Below, in pieces: positions 18,743 to 26,840 of a stretch of 37,449 nt of DNA. The stretch is from a virus. Below the pieces are notes generated by a model, which saw only the letters and a program-made list of their open reading frames with translations, was not told the origin of the DNA and did not search any database. The stretch is from positions 1 to 37,449 of the IMG/VR virus record IMGVR_UViG_3300030060_007861; one strand, 5' to 3'. Each line of letters opens with the position of its first letter. The stretch's first letter is position 1. Position numbers and translations under genes: made by a program.

Positions 18743-19167
18743 TTGAATAAATTGTCCTCTGTTAGAATTTTAAATATCCACCCGTTGTCCTCGCATAATT
18801 TTTCGGCTGCTTCCCATTTACATTTATTTATAGTATATCTACACATCTCTTTCATATAACTCTTTTTATTGCTCTTTTTAGGCATCTTTGTTTGTTTTTT
18901 TGGCTTCACTTCTATTAGATACGTTTTTACAGTACCTTCTTTGTCTTTTATCTTTGTCAGAAAATCTGGGTAGTAGTTATGCCATTTTTTATCTACTGGT
19001 GAGTAGTAGGGTATCTTGAGTTCTTCTGAACCCCAGTTTATGACATTTTCATTTAGATCTAAATACTTACACATCTTACGTTCCCACGTAGATCTACAAA
19101 CAATGTTTTCAAAATTTCCCACATATTTTTCTCTATTTTCTGGTAGGTATTTTGATTTATATGCCAT
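18739..19167 (-). CDS. 4: gp4-like head completion protein (142 aa)
   Basis: Blocks FENIVCRSTWERKMCKYLDL, INWGSEELKIPYYS, NYYPDFL and YLIEVKPKKQT. Glu29, Asp68 and Glu86-Val-Lys88 form a PD-(D/E)xK/TnsA-like nuclease core, which is the known fold of T4 gp4. gp4 finishes the DNA-filled head before tail joining. Length matches T4 (150). It starts 27 bases from the divergent gp48-like gene. The ATG has almost no leader after the shared TATATATA element, and no ribosome site. Confidence 0.85.
   Translation of the reverse strand: MAYKSKYLPENREKYVGNFENIVCRSTWERKMCKYLDLNENVINWGSEELKIPYYSPVDKKWHNYYPDFLTKIKDKEGTVKTYLIEVKPKKQTKMPKKSNKKSYMKEMCRYTINKCKWEAAEKLCEDNGWIFKILTEDNLFK
18825..18832 (-). promoter_or_regulatory. 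Intragenic late-promoter match TATAAATA (minus)
   Basis: Exact consensus on the minus strand inside gp4, 83 bases upstream of the tube-like gene. It could be a real late promoter or codon-driven chance. Confidence 0.3.
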
Positions 19168-19169
19168 AC

Positions 19170-19179
19170 CTATATATAG
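19170..19179. promoter_or_regulatory. Palindromic CTATATATAG, candidate bidirectional late promoter
   Basis: It lies in the only 27 bases between divergent gp4 and gp48 genes. TATATATA differs from the late consensus by one base on each strand. Confidence 0.35.
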
Positions 19180-19194
19180 CAGAGGGGGCTAATA

Positions 19195-20196
19195 ATGGCA
19201 GAAACATCAATTGCACTTTCACCTACTACCAGGGTAGATACATTTACAGATTATATAAGATTGCAGGCATATAAAGCCAATACTTTGCCAGAAAGAGCAC
19301 TGGTCGCTACAGGTAGAGGAACTAAGCTAATAAAATCATGGTTTATTCCTATGCCACAAACCATAGGAAGAATGGTTGCTCATAATTATCAGGTAGTAGA
19401 ACAATCAGTTGCGTATGCTTTGGCTAAAGGTAAAGCACAGGGTAGGCAAGCTCAACAAAATGCAGCAAATGTTTCATTAGCTTCTGCTGGATTGATGTCA
19501 TCACTAGGAACATCTATCCCCGGTCTGGGTGGAGCTGTGGGTCAATCACTTGGTGGTATCGGTTATTTAAGCGGAGTTGCAGCTCAGGTAGCAGGTGCAG
19601 TTTCTATGATTCCTGCTATGGAAGATTTCATGGAAGGATTAAAGGCGGAAATGTCTGATGAGCCTGTAGTTGGTATGTCCTCACAGGAACTAAAATATGG
19701 CGGTACTGTAGAAAGATCTTACATTTTAGATTACGAATTTGTTGCAAAAGAACCTGCAGATGTATATGGTCCTAATGGTATACTTCAGATATTAGCTGAA
19801 TTGGAAGCATGGTCATTTCCTAGATCTCGTGATAATGAAGTTTCTAGAAGAGATTTAATTCTAACACCACCAGTTTTCGTGATGCAGCATGTAAAACTTA
19901 ATGGCGAAGGTGGGATAGCAAGTATAAATAATTCACCTCCACTAGCTGCACTGGGACAACCTAAACTTTTGATCTTACGTAAAGTTGAGTCTTCTCATGA
20001 AATGAAAAGTGTTTTAGTTAACGGTAATTACACATACCCAATAATAACTAGGTTGAGACTAGAATTGGCTGATATGGAACCATTAGCTGTGATTGAGAAT
20101 CAATATGTTTCGTATGGAAATATCACAGTTCCTAGACTTGCGTGTAGATCTGAAATTTATGCAGAAGCAGGTTCAGGTAACGTATCAGGAAATTGA
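19195..20196 (+). CDS. 48: gp48-like baseplate tail-tube cap (333 aa)
   Basis: AGAGGGGG 7 bases upstream. The N-terminal 60 residues include RLQAYKANTLPERALVATGR. Gly/Ala-rich helical middle (about 90-150), then a strand-rich C-terminal part: RSYILDYEFVAKEPADVYG, LAELEAWSFPRSRDN, VFVMQHVKLNGEGG, and ITRLRLELADMEPLAV near the end. This layout matches T4 gp48 (364), in which the tube-like domain caps the baseplate and starts the tube. gp54 is a less likely alternative. Confidence 0.6.
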   Translation: MAETSIALSPTTRVDTFTDYIRLQAYKANTLPERALVATGRGTKLIKSWFIPMPQTIGRMVAHNYQVVEQSVAYALAKGKAQGRQAQQNAANVSLASAGLMSSLGTSIPGLGGAVGQSLGGIGYLSGVAAQVAGAVSMIPAMEDFMEGLKAEMSDEPVVGMSSQELKYGGTVERSYILDYEFVAKEPADVYGPNGILQILAELEAWSFPRSRDNEVSRRDLILTPPVFVMQHVKLNGEGGIASINNSPPLAALGQPKLLILRKVESSHEMKSVLVNGNYTYPIITRLRLELADMEPLAVIENQYVSYGNITVPRLACRSEIYAEAGSGNVSGN

Positions 20197-20204
20197 GGTA
20201 AGAC

Positions 20205-21218
20205 ATGAGCTTTATTAAAAATTTTCCAGCAACAAAATTTACTCTGCCCAGCGGAAATGAAGTAACAATTGTCGATATATTTAAGACTTTTGTGATGTCA
20301 GATGAAACAAAGGGAAATGATGAAATCTTAAATAAAACTCACGGAGTTTATACAAATAAAGTAGAAAACTTAAGTTACGAGTTATATGGAGATAAACCAT
20401 CATTATATTGGACATTGTTATATCTAAATGATATTGATTCCTTTAGTTCATGTCCAATACCACAGAGTAAGTTTGAATCTAACTTATCAACTAGATATCC
20501 AGGTAAAGTTTATTATATAAAAGATGCTGTTGATGCAAACAAAATCATAAAAGGTGATATGGTTATCTTGTATACTGTACACGGAGCTACTGCCGCAAGT
20601 CCGGAAACTTCTCCGGGAATAACTATGTGGAGAGCTGCGGGTATAGTGAAAGAATATGATTCTAAATTTAGAAGAATAATTCTAGAAAAAGAGTATGAAA
20701 ATGATGGAGCAACCGCAGGATTTTCTGCTTCTAATTTTTATAATACAAGATTAGAAGTCAGGAGAAAAAATCAAGACTCTTGGATTTCTCTTGGAGGCAA
20801 GTATGACTATAATAGTGTTCTGACGATTGGAGAAGATCCCACTTCTTTATTCATTGGTAGAGTTGAAGATGAAGCAGATATGCTTTTGGGATTATACGAA
20901 GATGGATTGAACGGTAGAGATATTTCTCCGTATCAGATTGTTAGCGGATCTAATTTTACTTCTGAATATGATTTTGCAATTACAGGACCAACATCAGGAA
21001 CAGTTTTGTATCAGTTAGCAAATAACAGTCGCGAATCATTACCATCTCCTTTGGCTGAGTTGTATTTTCATACACTAAAGAAAAGTGAAGTTCAGAAAAA
21101 TACCGTAGCAAATTCAATCAAATATCTTTCTGAAGAAAGAGCCTTCACACTAAACACTTTTGTTCTCGACATGCTTAAAACTAATTTTAGACGAGGACGG
21201 GAAATTACAATAACATAA
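20205..21218 (+). CDS. 53: gp53-like baseplate wedge protein (337 aa)
   Basis: GAGGTAAG ribosome site. Near residue 57, YELYGDKPSLYWTLLYLNDI matches the LysM-like core of T4 gp53 (YTIYGNPQLYWVLLMLND). The protein is much longer than T4 gp53 (196); residues 100-280 are an additional strand-rich region (VYYIKDAVDANKIIKGDMVI and later LGGKYDYNSVLTIGE), and the extreme C-terminus is helical (LSEERAFTLNTFVLDML). gp53 clamps the wedges together in the baseplate. The next gene begins 5 bases after its stop. Confidence 0.8.
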   Translation: MSFIKNFPATKFTLPSGNEVTIVDIFKTFVMSDETKGNDEILNKTHGVYTNKVENLSYELYGDKPSLYWTLLYLNDIDSFSSCPIPQSKFESNLSTRYPGKVYYIKDAVDANKIIKGDMVILYTVHGATAASPETSPGITMWRAAGIVKEYDSKFRRIILEKEYENDGATAGFSASNFYNTRLEVRRKNQDSWISLGGKYDYNSVLTIGEDPTSLFIGRVEDEADMLLGLYEDGLNGRDISPYQIVSGSNFTSEYDFAITGPTSGTVLYQLANNSRESLPSPLAELYFHTLKKSEVQKNTVANSIKYLSEERAFTLNTFVLDMLKTNFRRGREITIT

Positions 21219-21222
21219 TACC

Positions 21223-23874
21223 ATGTCGAAATACATAGCACATTTATCTGAAATTTCATTATCCAAGGTTTTAATAAAAGATGAGACCGGAGATGTATTA
21301 ATTGATTTAGCAGAAGAAACCGTTGCTGGCAAAATAAGCATGGGTACTATAGACATACTAGAATCTATAGGAACAACATCAGTGCGTGGTGAACTTATTG
21401 TGGATTCAACTAGAGGTGAATTTGAAGCACTTCAACTAATTGGAAATGAAAGTGTTCAGTTTGTTTTCGAGTCTCCACCCGCAGATGAGAATGATGATCC
21501 ATTTGTGGTAACTTCACCTGAATTTAGAATATTTGATTTTAACGACACAAGTGACTTTACTGATCTAAGTCTAACCCCCGAGGGGTTTTCTTCTAGATCT
21601 TTGACATTAAAATTCTCCAGTAAACAAGAAGGTGATATATTTAATGTAGAAACTCCACTTCCTTTTGGGTTTTTAGGGAAAATATCTTCAGATCCGGCAG
21701 CAGTAGAAGAAGTAGAAGGTCCACCAGAACCGGGTGCAGAAGAACCAGAGCAGATACCAGGTCTAATAAACAAAATTGCTGAGAAATATTTTCCTGATGA
21801 TGTTTTCGAAATAGAAGCAACAGATAATACTGCATTTTTATCTCCGAATAGATTTACATATCCTTCTAGAAAACCAACTAAAAATATGAACTTATTGCAA
21901 TTAATGAAATATTGCACTAGTTATGCTTGGAAATCTAATAATGGTGGTATAGTAGGACCTCCCGCACCCGGAGATGTTTCAGAAACTTATAGTCCTTTTG
22001 GTTGGTGTAATTACTTTTTTTGGCAAGATCTATATGGTTGGCACTTTAAATCTGCAACAAAAATGGCAGCAGATTCTCAGGTAAAAGGTATTAAAACATT
22101 TAGTTTTACTTCTGATATGTTAAATAAATCTAGAATTCAAAAGCTAGATCCGATTTCAGATTTTTCTATAAACAAAGCTTTTTCGAGCGGAGTTTTATAC
22201 GCATATCATACCAGAACTGAACAAAATTATACTGATGTATATTCTAGATTTTTGGGTGATGATGAAAGATATGTTAAAACAAATTATAAGTTTAATTATG
22301 CTACTGATTATTATGGAATAGTAGAACCAATAAAATTTCTTCCTGATACATTAGAAAGTAAACCTTTATCTGAGTGGATAGAAGACAAATCAAATAATGA
22401 ACTTGAAATAAAGGATTATTTGTTTGGTTGGTACGATAAACGACAATTCAACAATAGTGTTAAGTTAGATCAGATAGTAGGTATTGGTAGGGATAAAAAT
22501 GCAGAGGGTCCGCTTGGTAATAGTGGAACTGATGCTGTAGATATTCAAACTCCAGAATCTCTTAATAATTTAACCGACTATAACAGTTATCAAGATGATG
22601 TATGGCAAGAAATGTTTGACTGTGTTAAAGTAGGTGACATTGGAGATTTAAATGCAGATTATGATAATCTGAAAAAAATAACAAAGATAAAAGCAGATAC
22701 TTTTAACGCGAAGAGTAGATATAAAAAGGCGATGAATTATAAAGAAAAATGGAATCTTTATCGTTACTCAGTTTGTTGTGAGGTTCCAGAAGCAGAAGCG
22801 GCAAAAACAACTACATTTGCAATACTAAAGGGTCATAAAAAACTCGCAGGTACATCTAATGTGTTTGAGTATGATTGGGCAGAAGTGTGCATAATACCAA
22901 AGGCTGCTATTGGTTTCATTTTTGGACATAAAATAGATGATTACAATGGAGTCAATCCGTGGGATAATACATTAATAGGTAATGCTGGATTGAATTCATT
23001 ACTTTTGATTCCTCCTGACGACCCCTCTAGAGAACCACATAACACAGCCGTCGAAAAATATTTTCCATATGTTGCAGAAAATTCCGTAGAAGGAGAAATA
23101 GCTGTTGGTGAATTATCCGGTCTTATAAACTTTTTCTCATCAACTCCAGGAGTCACTGCAGAAGGAATAACTGGTTCCATATCATGGGACTATGTGAAAG
23201 ATTTATTTGATGATGTCGGTGGTGTGTCTGCAGAGGGTATAACTCTGGCTTTTCATAATAGTCAATATTCTCCGTTTCTAGTAGTAGAAAAACCAAAGGG
23301 TGGAACTGGTCTAGTTGCTGGTAGTAGAGCTTATAATTTAAATGAAATAATGAATAGACCTATATTAGATGAAGACACTTATGATGATATCATAAAAGGA
23401 CGTTCGGATAAGTCTGGTCCATCAGATAGATCTACTATTTTCTGGCAAGACACACCAGTAGACTCTGGAGATTTTGATGCAAATCCTTTTGAGGGAGCAG
23501 ATACATCCGGCGATAACCTAGACAATATTCAATATATGGTAGGACCTGGTATAAATGCATCTCAGGGAGATAACTGGACAGACTATCCACATGGGTTTGA
23601 TACCATGCCTGTGGGATCATATAAAACCATTGCACGAAATGACGGTGGAGCTACTGGTTATATTGGTGGGTTGAATTGTGAAGCAATACCAATCGGTCAT
23701 GTTGTAAAATTAGAATTTGCTTCGTTTGATGATATCTATAGACTTGGGATAGAGGGCAGACACGATGATTCGGAGTCGGATATATACCCCAAAGGTCCTA
23801 AAGGTATTTACTACTTCTCTGCACAAAACGCACATGATGGTAAGTGTGAGGGTTCTTGCACACTGGAAGGATAA
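21223..23874 (+). CDS. gp27-like baseplate hub protein, extended (883 aa)
   Basis: The N-terminal domain reads ISMGTIDILESIGTTSVRGE then LIVDSTRGEFEALQLIGNES and VQFVFESP, the pattern of gp27-type hub proteins (Ds...E.L.l.GnE). Later come RKPTKNMNLLQLMKYCTSYA and YFFWQDLYGWHFKSA, typical of large marine T4-like hub components. The protein is more than twice T4 gp27 (391), so extra domains lie from about residue 430 onwards. The C-terminus carries two Cys (KCEGSCTLEG). No lysozyme domain is present. It may hold the central hub with the next protein. Weak ribosome site; coupled to gp53. Confidence 0.6.
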   Translation: MSKYIAHLSEISLSKVLIKDETGDVLIDLAEETVAGKISMGTIDILESIGTTSVRGELIVDSTRGEFEALQLIGNESVQFVFESPPADENDDPFVVTSPEFRIFDFNDTSDFTDLSLTPEGFSSRSLTLKFSSKQEGDIFNVETPLPFGFLGKISSDPAAVEEVEGPPEPGAEEPEQIPGLINKIAEKYFPDDVFEIEATDNTAFLSPNRFTYPSRKPTKNMNLLQLMKYCTSYAWKSNNGGIVGPPAPGDVSETYSPFGWCNYFFWQDLYGWHFKSATKMAADSQVKGIKTFSFTSDMLNKSRIQKLDPISDFSINKAFSSGVLYAYHTRTEQNYTDVYSRFLGDDERYVKTNYKFNYATDYYGIVEPIKFLPDTLESKPLSEWIEDKSNNELEIKDYLFGWYDKRQFNNSVKLDQIVGIGRDKNAEGPLGNSGTDAVDIQTPESLNNLTDYNSYQDDVWQEMFDCVKVGDIGDLNADYDNLKKITKIKADTFNAKSRYKKAMNYKEKWNLYRYSVCCEVPEAEAAKTTTFAILKGHKKLAGTSNVFEYDWAEVCIIPKAAIGFIFGHKIDDYNGVNPWDNTLIGNAGLNSLLLIPPDDPSREPHNTAVEKYFPYVAENSVEGEIAVGELSGLINFFSSTPGVTAEGITGSISWDYVKDLFDDVGGVSAEGITLAFHNSQYSPFLVVEKPKGGTGLVAGSRAYNLNEIMNRPILDEDTYDDIIKGRSDKSGPSDRSTIFWQDTPVDSGDFDANPFEGADTSGDNLDNIQYMVGPGINASQGDNWTDYPHGFDTMPVGSYKTIARNDGGATGYIGGLNCEAIPIGHVVKLEFASFDDIYRLGIEGRHDDSESDIYPKGPKGIYYFSAQNAHDGKCEGSCTLEG

Positions 23875-23876
23875 TA

Positions 23877-25154
23877 ATGGCAGATACTCTAATACAAATT
23901 TTAAGAGAATACATTCCTAAAAAGAAGCAGATAGAGATCGAGGTATCTCATGCCATGAATAAAAAATATACCTGTGCAAATCCAGAGGGTCCGGTATCAA
24001 ATGAATTTTGTCCAGAAGAGGATCCTCTTTGTAATTGTCCATGCAAAGATCTAATACCAACATCTATTTTTGTCGTGACTGCACAATGGCTAGATGAAAA
24101 TAAAAATGAGTTCTCAAATAATGATTTTAGTCTTATCATCTATAATGATTCCACAGAGAATCCTTGGGCTGTTGTGAGGGGAGTATATGAAGATAAGGAA
24201 GACGATATAGAAGAAGGTGATGGACAAACATCAGGGGGGAATAATCCCACATATGAATTGTTTGGGGAAGCCACTAGTTCATTTCATGCTACGGAAGAGG
24301 AAGCTATTGAGGCAATGGAATTAGCCTATGAAGATACTGGTGGTTACACAATGGACGAACCAACAGATTCTTACATGGATTCGCTATTAAAAGCCAGCTC
24401 TGAGTGTGATGCAATAGGAAGTGAACTCGGTGAAAGTTGGTTGGGTTGTGACTGGGATGATCCAAACTCACCCATGAGCTGCGACTGTCCGTGTGTAGGT
24501 GAAGATTACAACAAATATCTTAGGTACAATTCATCACTTGCAACTTTTTGGGATACTCCTGGCTATGTTCCTATGATTGCAAATGCTCACAAAGAGGCAC
24601 TTCAATCACAGAAAATAGGAATTTCGGTTCCGGGTGACTTATCAATACGTCCTGGCGATTTGATCTTCTTAGATTTGATTGATGTGCCTCATGGATTCGA
24701 AGAAATAGATACCATAGCGAGAAAGTATGGAATAGTAACACCCATAGAAAAGAATGCAAAATTTCATGGAAGATGGATGGTTTCTAGTATCAGACATAGA
24801 ATGTTTGGAGTTTCCTATCACAAAATGGATCTAATCTTAATTAGAGATGGAGTTCCATATAAAGGTGACGAGGAAGGTGATTCTGAAACATCTACTAGTG
24901 CTCAAGCTTCATCTCAATTTGTTCCTATAACTCCCAGACGTTCAACTAGTACGTCTAGTAAACCGGTAGTTCCTGGTGTAGTGCAACAAACCACATCAAC
25001 TAACAGCGTTACCACAGAGGACACACAATCAACACAGAGCGATTCTACGACTACTACCACAGGATCTACTACCACAGAATCCGATACCACAGAGTCCACG
25101 ACCCCACTACCAACCACTCCATATACACCACCTTCATCTGGATCTGGTTATTAA
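23877..25154 (+). CDS. Hub-associated structural protein with duplicated Cys clusters (425 aa)
   Basis: ATG 23877 follows the upstream stop by two bases; an upstream in-frame ATG inside the hub gene is rejected. Two related Cys clusters: FCPEEDPLCNCPCKD (about 42-56) and later DCPCVGED after SPMSC. They could hold metal or disulfides. Residues about 250-320 (SIRPGDLIFLDLIDVPHG, then FHGRWMVSSIRHRM and YHKMDLILIRDG) look like the C-terminal domain of gp27/late-control-D hub proteins. From residue 340 a long Ser/Thr/Pro-rich tail ends SGSGY. Probably a hub or spike partner. Confidence 0.6.
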   Translation: MADTLIQILREYIPKKKQIEIEVSHAMNKKYTCANPEGPVSNEFCPEEDPLCNCPCKDLIPTSIFVVTAQWLDENKNEFSNNDFSLIIYNDSTENPWAVVRGVYEDKEDDIEEGDGQTSGGNNPTYELFGEATSSFHATEEEAIEAMELAYEDTGGYTMDEPTDSYMDSLLKASSECDAIGSELGESWLGCDWDDPNSPMSCDCPCVGEDYNKYLRYNSSLATFWDTPGYVPMIANAHKEALQSQKIGISVPGDLSIRPGDLIFLDLIDVPHGFEEIDTIARKYGIVTPIEKNAKFHGRWMVSSIRHRMFGVSYHKMDLILIRDGVPYKGDEEGDSETSTSAQASSQFVPITPRRSTSTSSKPVVPGVVQQTTSTNSVTTEDTQSTQSDSTTTTTGSTTTESDTTESTTPLPTTPYTPPSSGSGY

Positions 25155-25172
25155 AAAGGAATATATACCTTT

Positions 25173-25559
25173 ATGGCAAAGTATAAAGATATAGATTTTA
25201 AATTCAGTAGAAATACATTTACTGGAGACTTGAATATAGTTCAAGATTCCAATGCTATTAAACAGTCTATTAAAAATATCATTCTCACACTAAAGGGAGA
25301 ACGATCATTTAGTTATGAATTTGGTTCTGCAGTTCAACGATTATTATTTGAACCATCATCGGTCGATACACTTCCAGTTGCGAATGACGTTCAAAATAGC
25401 TTGAGTGTGCATGAACCAAGAGTTACAGTAACTGATGTTAATTTTTCTAGTAAAAACGAAGAAATGAAACTTAACATATCATATGATCACACCTTATCCA
25501 ATGGAGATGCAGTAACAGAAACAACTTCAGTTAGTTCGACCGGTTCGCCTGGTTATTGA
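25173..25559 (+). CDS. 25: gp25-like baseplate wedge protein (128 aa)
   Basis: GPW/gp25 family: YKDIDFKFSRNTFTGDLNIV, LKGERSFSYEFGSAVQRLLF and the EPR motif at residues 81-83 (VHEPRVTVTDVNF). T4 gp25 is 132 aa. It sits in the inner wedge core, contacts sheath initiation and has the sheath-like strand-swap handshake fold. AAAAGGAATATATACC precedes the ATG. The C-terminus ends TGSPGY. Followed closely by gp6, as in many contractile tails. Confidence 0.93.
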   Translation: MAKYKDIDFKFSRNTFTGDLNIVQDSNAIKQSIKNIILTLKGERSFSYEFGSAVQRLLFEPSSVDTLPVANDVQNSLSVHEPRVTVTDVNFSSKNEEMKLNISYDHTLSNGDAVTETTSVSSTGSPGY

Positions 25560-25572
25560 AACAGAGGAAAAT

Positions 25573-26829
25573 ATGACAACACCACCCATTAACTTAAATG
25601 AATTAGAATATCAACAGATATTTGATAATATAAAAAATTACATAAAATCAAAATCTGATTTTAGTGATTTTGATTTTGAAGGATCTGCATTATCCTCTAT
25701 AATTGATATTTTGGCATATAATACACATTATCATATGCTGTTTCAAAATATTCTAGTAAATGAAATGTTTTTGGATTCTGCACAAAAGTTAGAATCTTTA
25801 GTTTCACATGCAAAATTGCACGGTTATACTGTTCAAAATAAAACAGCAGCATCCGCAACCCTTACTCTGACATCAATACCAACAAATTCTGGTGCTGTAG
25901 CATACTCTAGAATGACTGCAACAAAGACAGATAATACAATAGTAAACTTTTACAATATAAATGATATTATTGCAACAACAAATGTGGATGGTACTGGTGA
26001 AGCAACTTTTACTGCATATGAAGCTCAACGTGCTGTAATAGATCAACGACTTAGTGTTAATTTAGAAAAACAATCTTCATTCATTCCTGATTCGAATATG
26101 GATATTCGTACATTAAGAGTTTTTGTTGATGGAGTGGAATACAAACGAGGAAATTCTACAGATTCGGATGTATATGAAAATAGTAATGTGTATTTTTTAG
26201 AGAATGTAATATCGGGTTTTGACATAATTTTTGCGTCTAGAATTGTGGGAACTAGACTTAATATAAATTCAGAAGTGGTTGTTTCATACTTGGTATCATC
26301 AGGATCAGTAGGAAATGGAGCATCTTCATTCTCTTTCCCGACTGTACCGAACATACCAACTTCAGCAACAACTAGTATTGCTGGAGGCTTGATTCAACCT
26401 GCCACATCAAGTGGGGGAGTATCTAAAGCAAACATAGATGAAATGAAACTTGCAATTCCAAGAACATTTGCAAGTCAAAATAGAATTGTAACAAAGAATG
26501 ATGTAATTTCTGCTATACAGTCTAGGTATGGATACAATTTTAAAAATATTGTAGTGAACGCAGATAGTCGTACTGTTGGTAAAGTTTGGGTTAAAGTAGT
26601 AAATGATGATTTAACTGATGCCATTCCTGCAACTGATGATCAAGCTGTACTTATTAACTATTTGAGTGAGCTTGCGGTCATAGGAGTAGTTTACGTTTAT
26701 GGAAGTGAATCTGGTGATGGAGGATCTGATGGAGACTCTGGTTCAGGATCCGGTACGATAGCACAAGCACCAGTTGAAACACCTAGCGTAACAACTGTGG
26801 TTCCTGATAATACTGGCGGCACCTACTAA
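25573..26829 (+). CDS. 6: gp6-like baseplate wedge protein (418 aa)
   Basis: LNELEYQQIFDNIKNYIKSK, SDFSDFDFEGSALSSIIDIL and YNTHYHMLFQNILVNEMFLD are clear N-terminal blocks of the gp6/GpJ wedge family. The C-terminal half contains RTFASQNRIVTKNDVISAIQ, also conserved in gp6. gp6 forms the dimeric ring holding the baseplate together. Shorter than T4 gp6 (660), like many marine relatives. The end is a Gly/Ser-rich tail with TGGTY. AGAGGAAA ribosome site. Confidence 0.9.
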   Translation: MTTPPINLNELEYQQIFDNIKNYIKSKSDFSDFDFEGSALSSIIDILAYNTHYHMLFQNILVNEMFLDSAQKLESLVSHAKLHGYTVQNKTAASATLTLTSIPTNSGAVAYSRMTATKTDNTIVNFYNINDIIATTNVDGTGEATFTAYEAQRAVIDQRLSVNLEKQSSFIPDSNMDIRTLRVFVDGVEYKRGNSTDSDVYENSNVYFLENVISGFDIIFASRIVGTRLNINSEVVVSYLVSSGSVGNGASSFSFPTVPNIPTSATTSIAGGLIQPATSSGGVSKANIDEMKLAIPRTFASQNRIVTKNDVISAIQSRYGYNFKNIVVNADSRTVGKVWVKVVNDDLTDAIPATDDQAVLINYLSELAVIGVVYVYGSESGDGGSDGDSGSGSGTIAQAPVETPSVTTVVPDNTGGTY

Positions 26830-26840
26830 GGCATCTAACT

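Noticed and set aside
23856-23876. Upstream ATG of the hub-associated protein within the hub gene
   Set aside because: ATG 23877 directly follows the hub stop and gives the usual MADTLIQ-type N-terminus.
24914-25117. Val-rich minus-strand frame
   Set aside because: It is the complement of the Thr/Ser-rich tail of the plus-strand structural protein; repeated ACC/ACT codons produce Val repeats.
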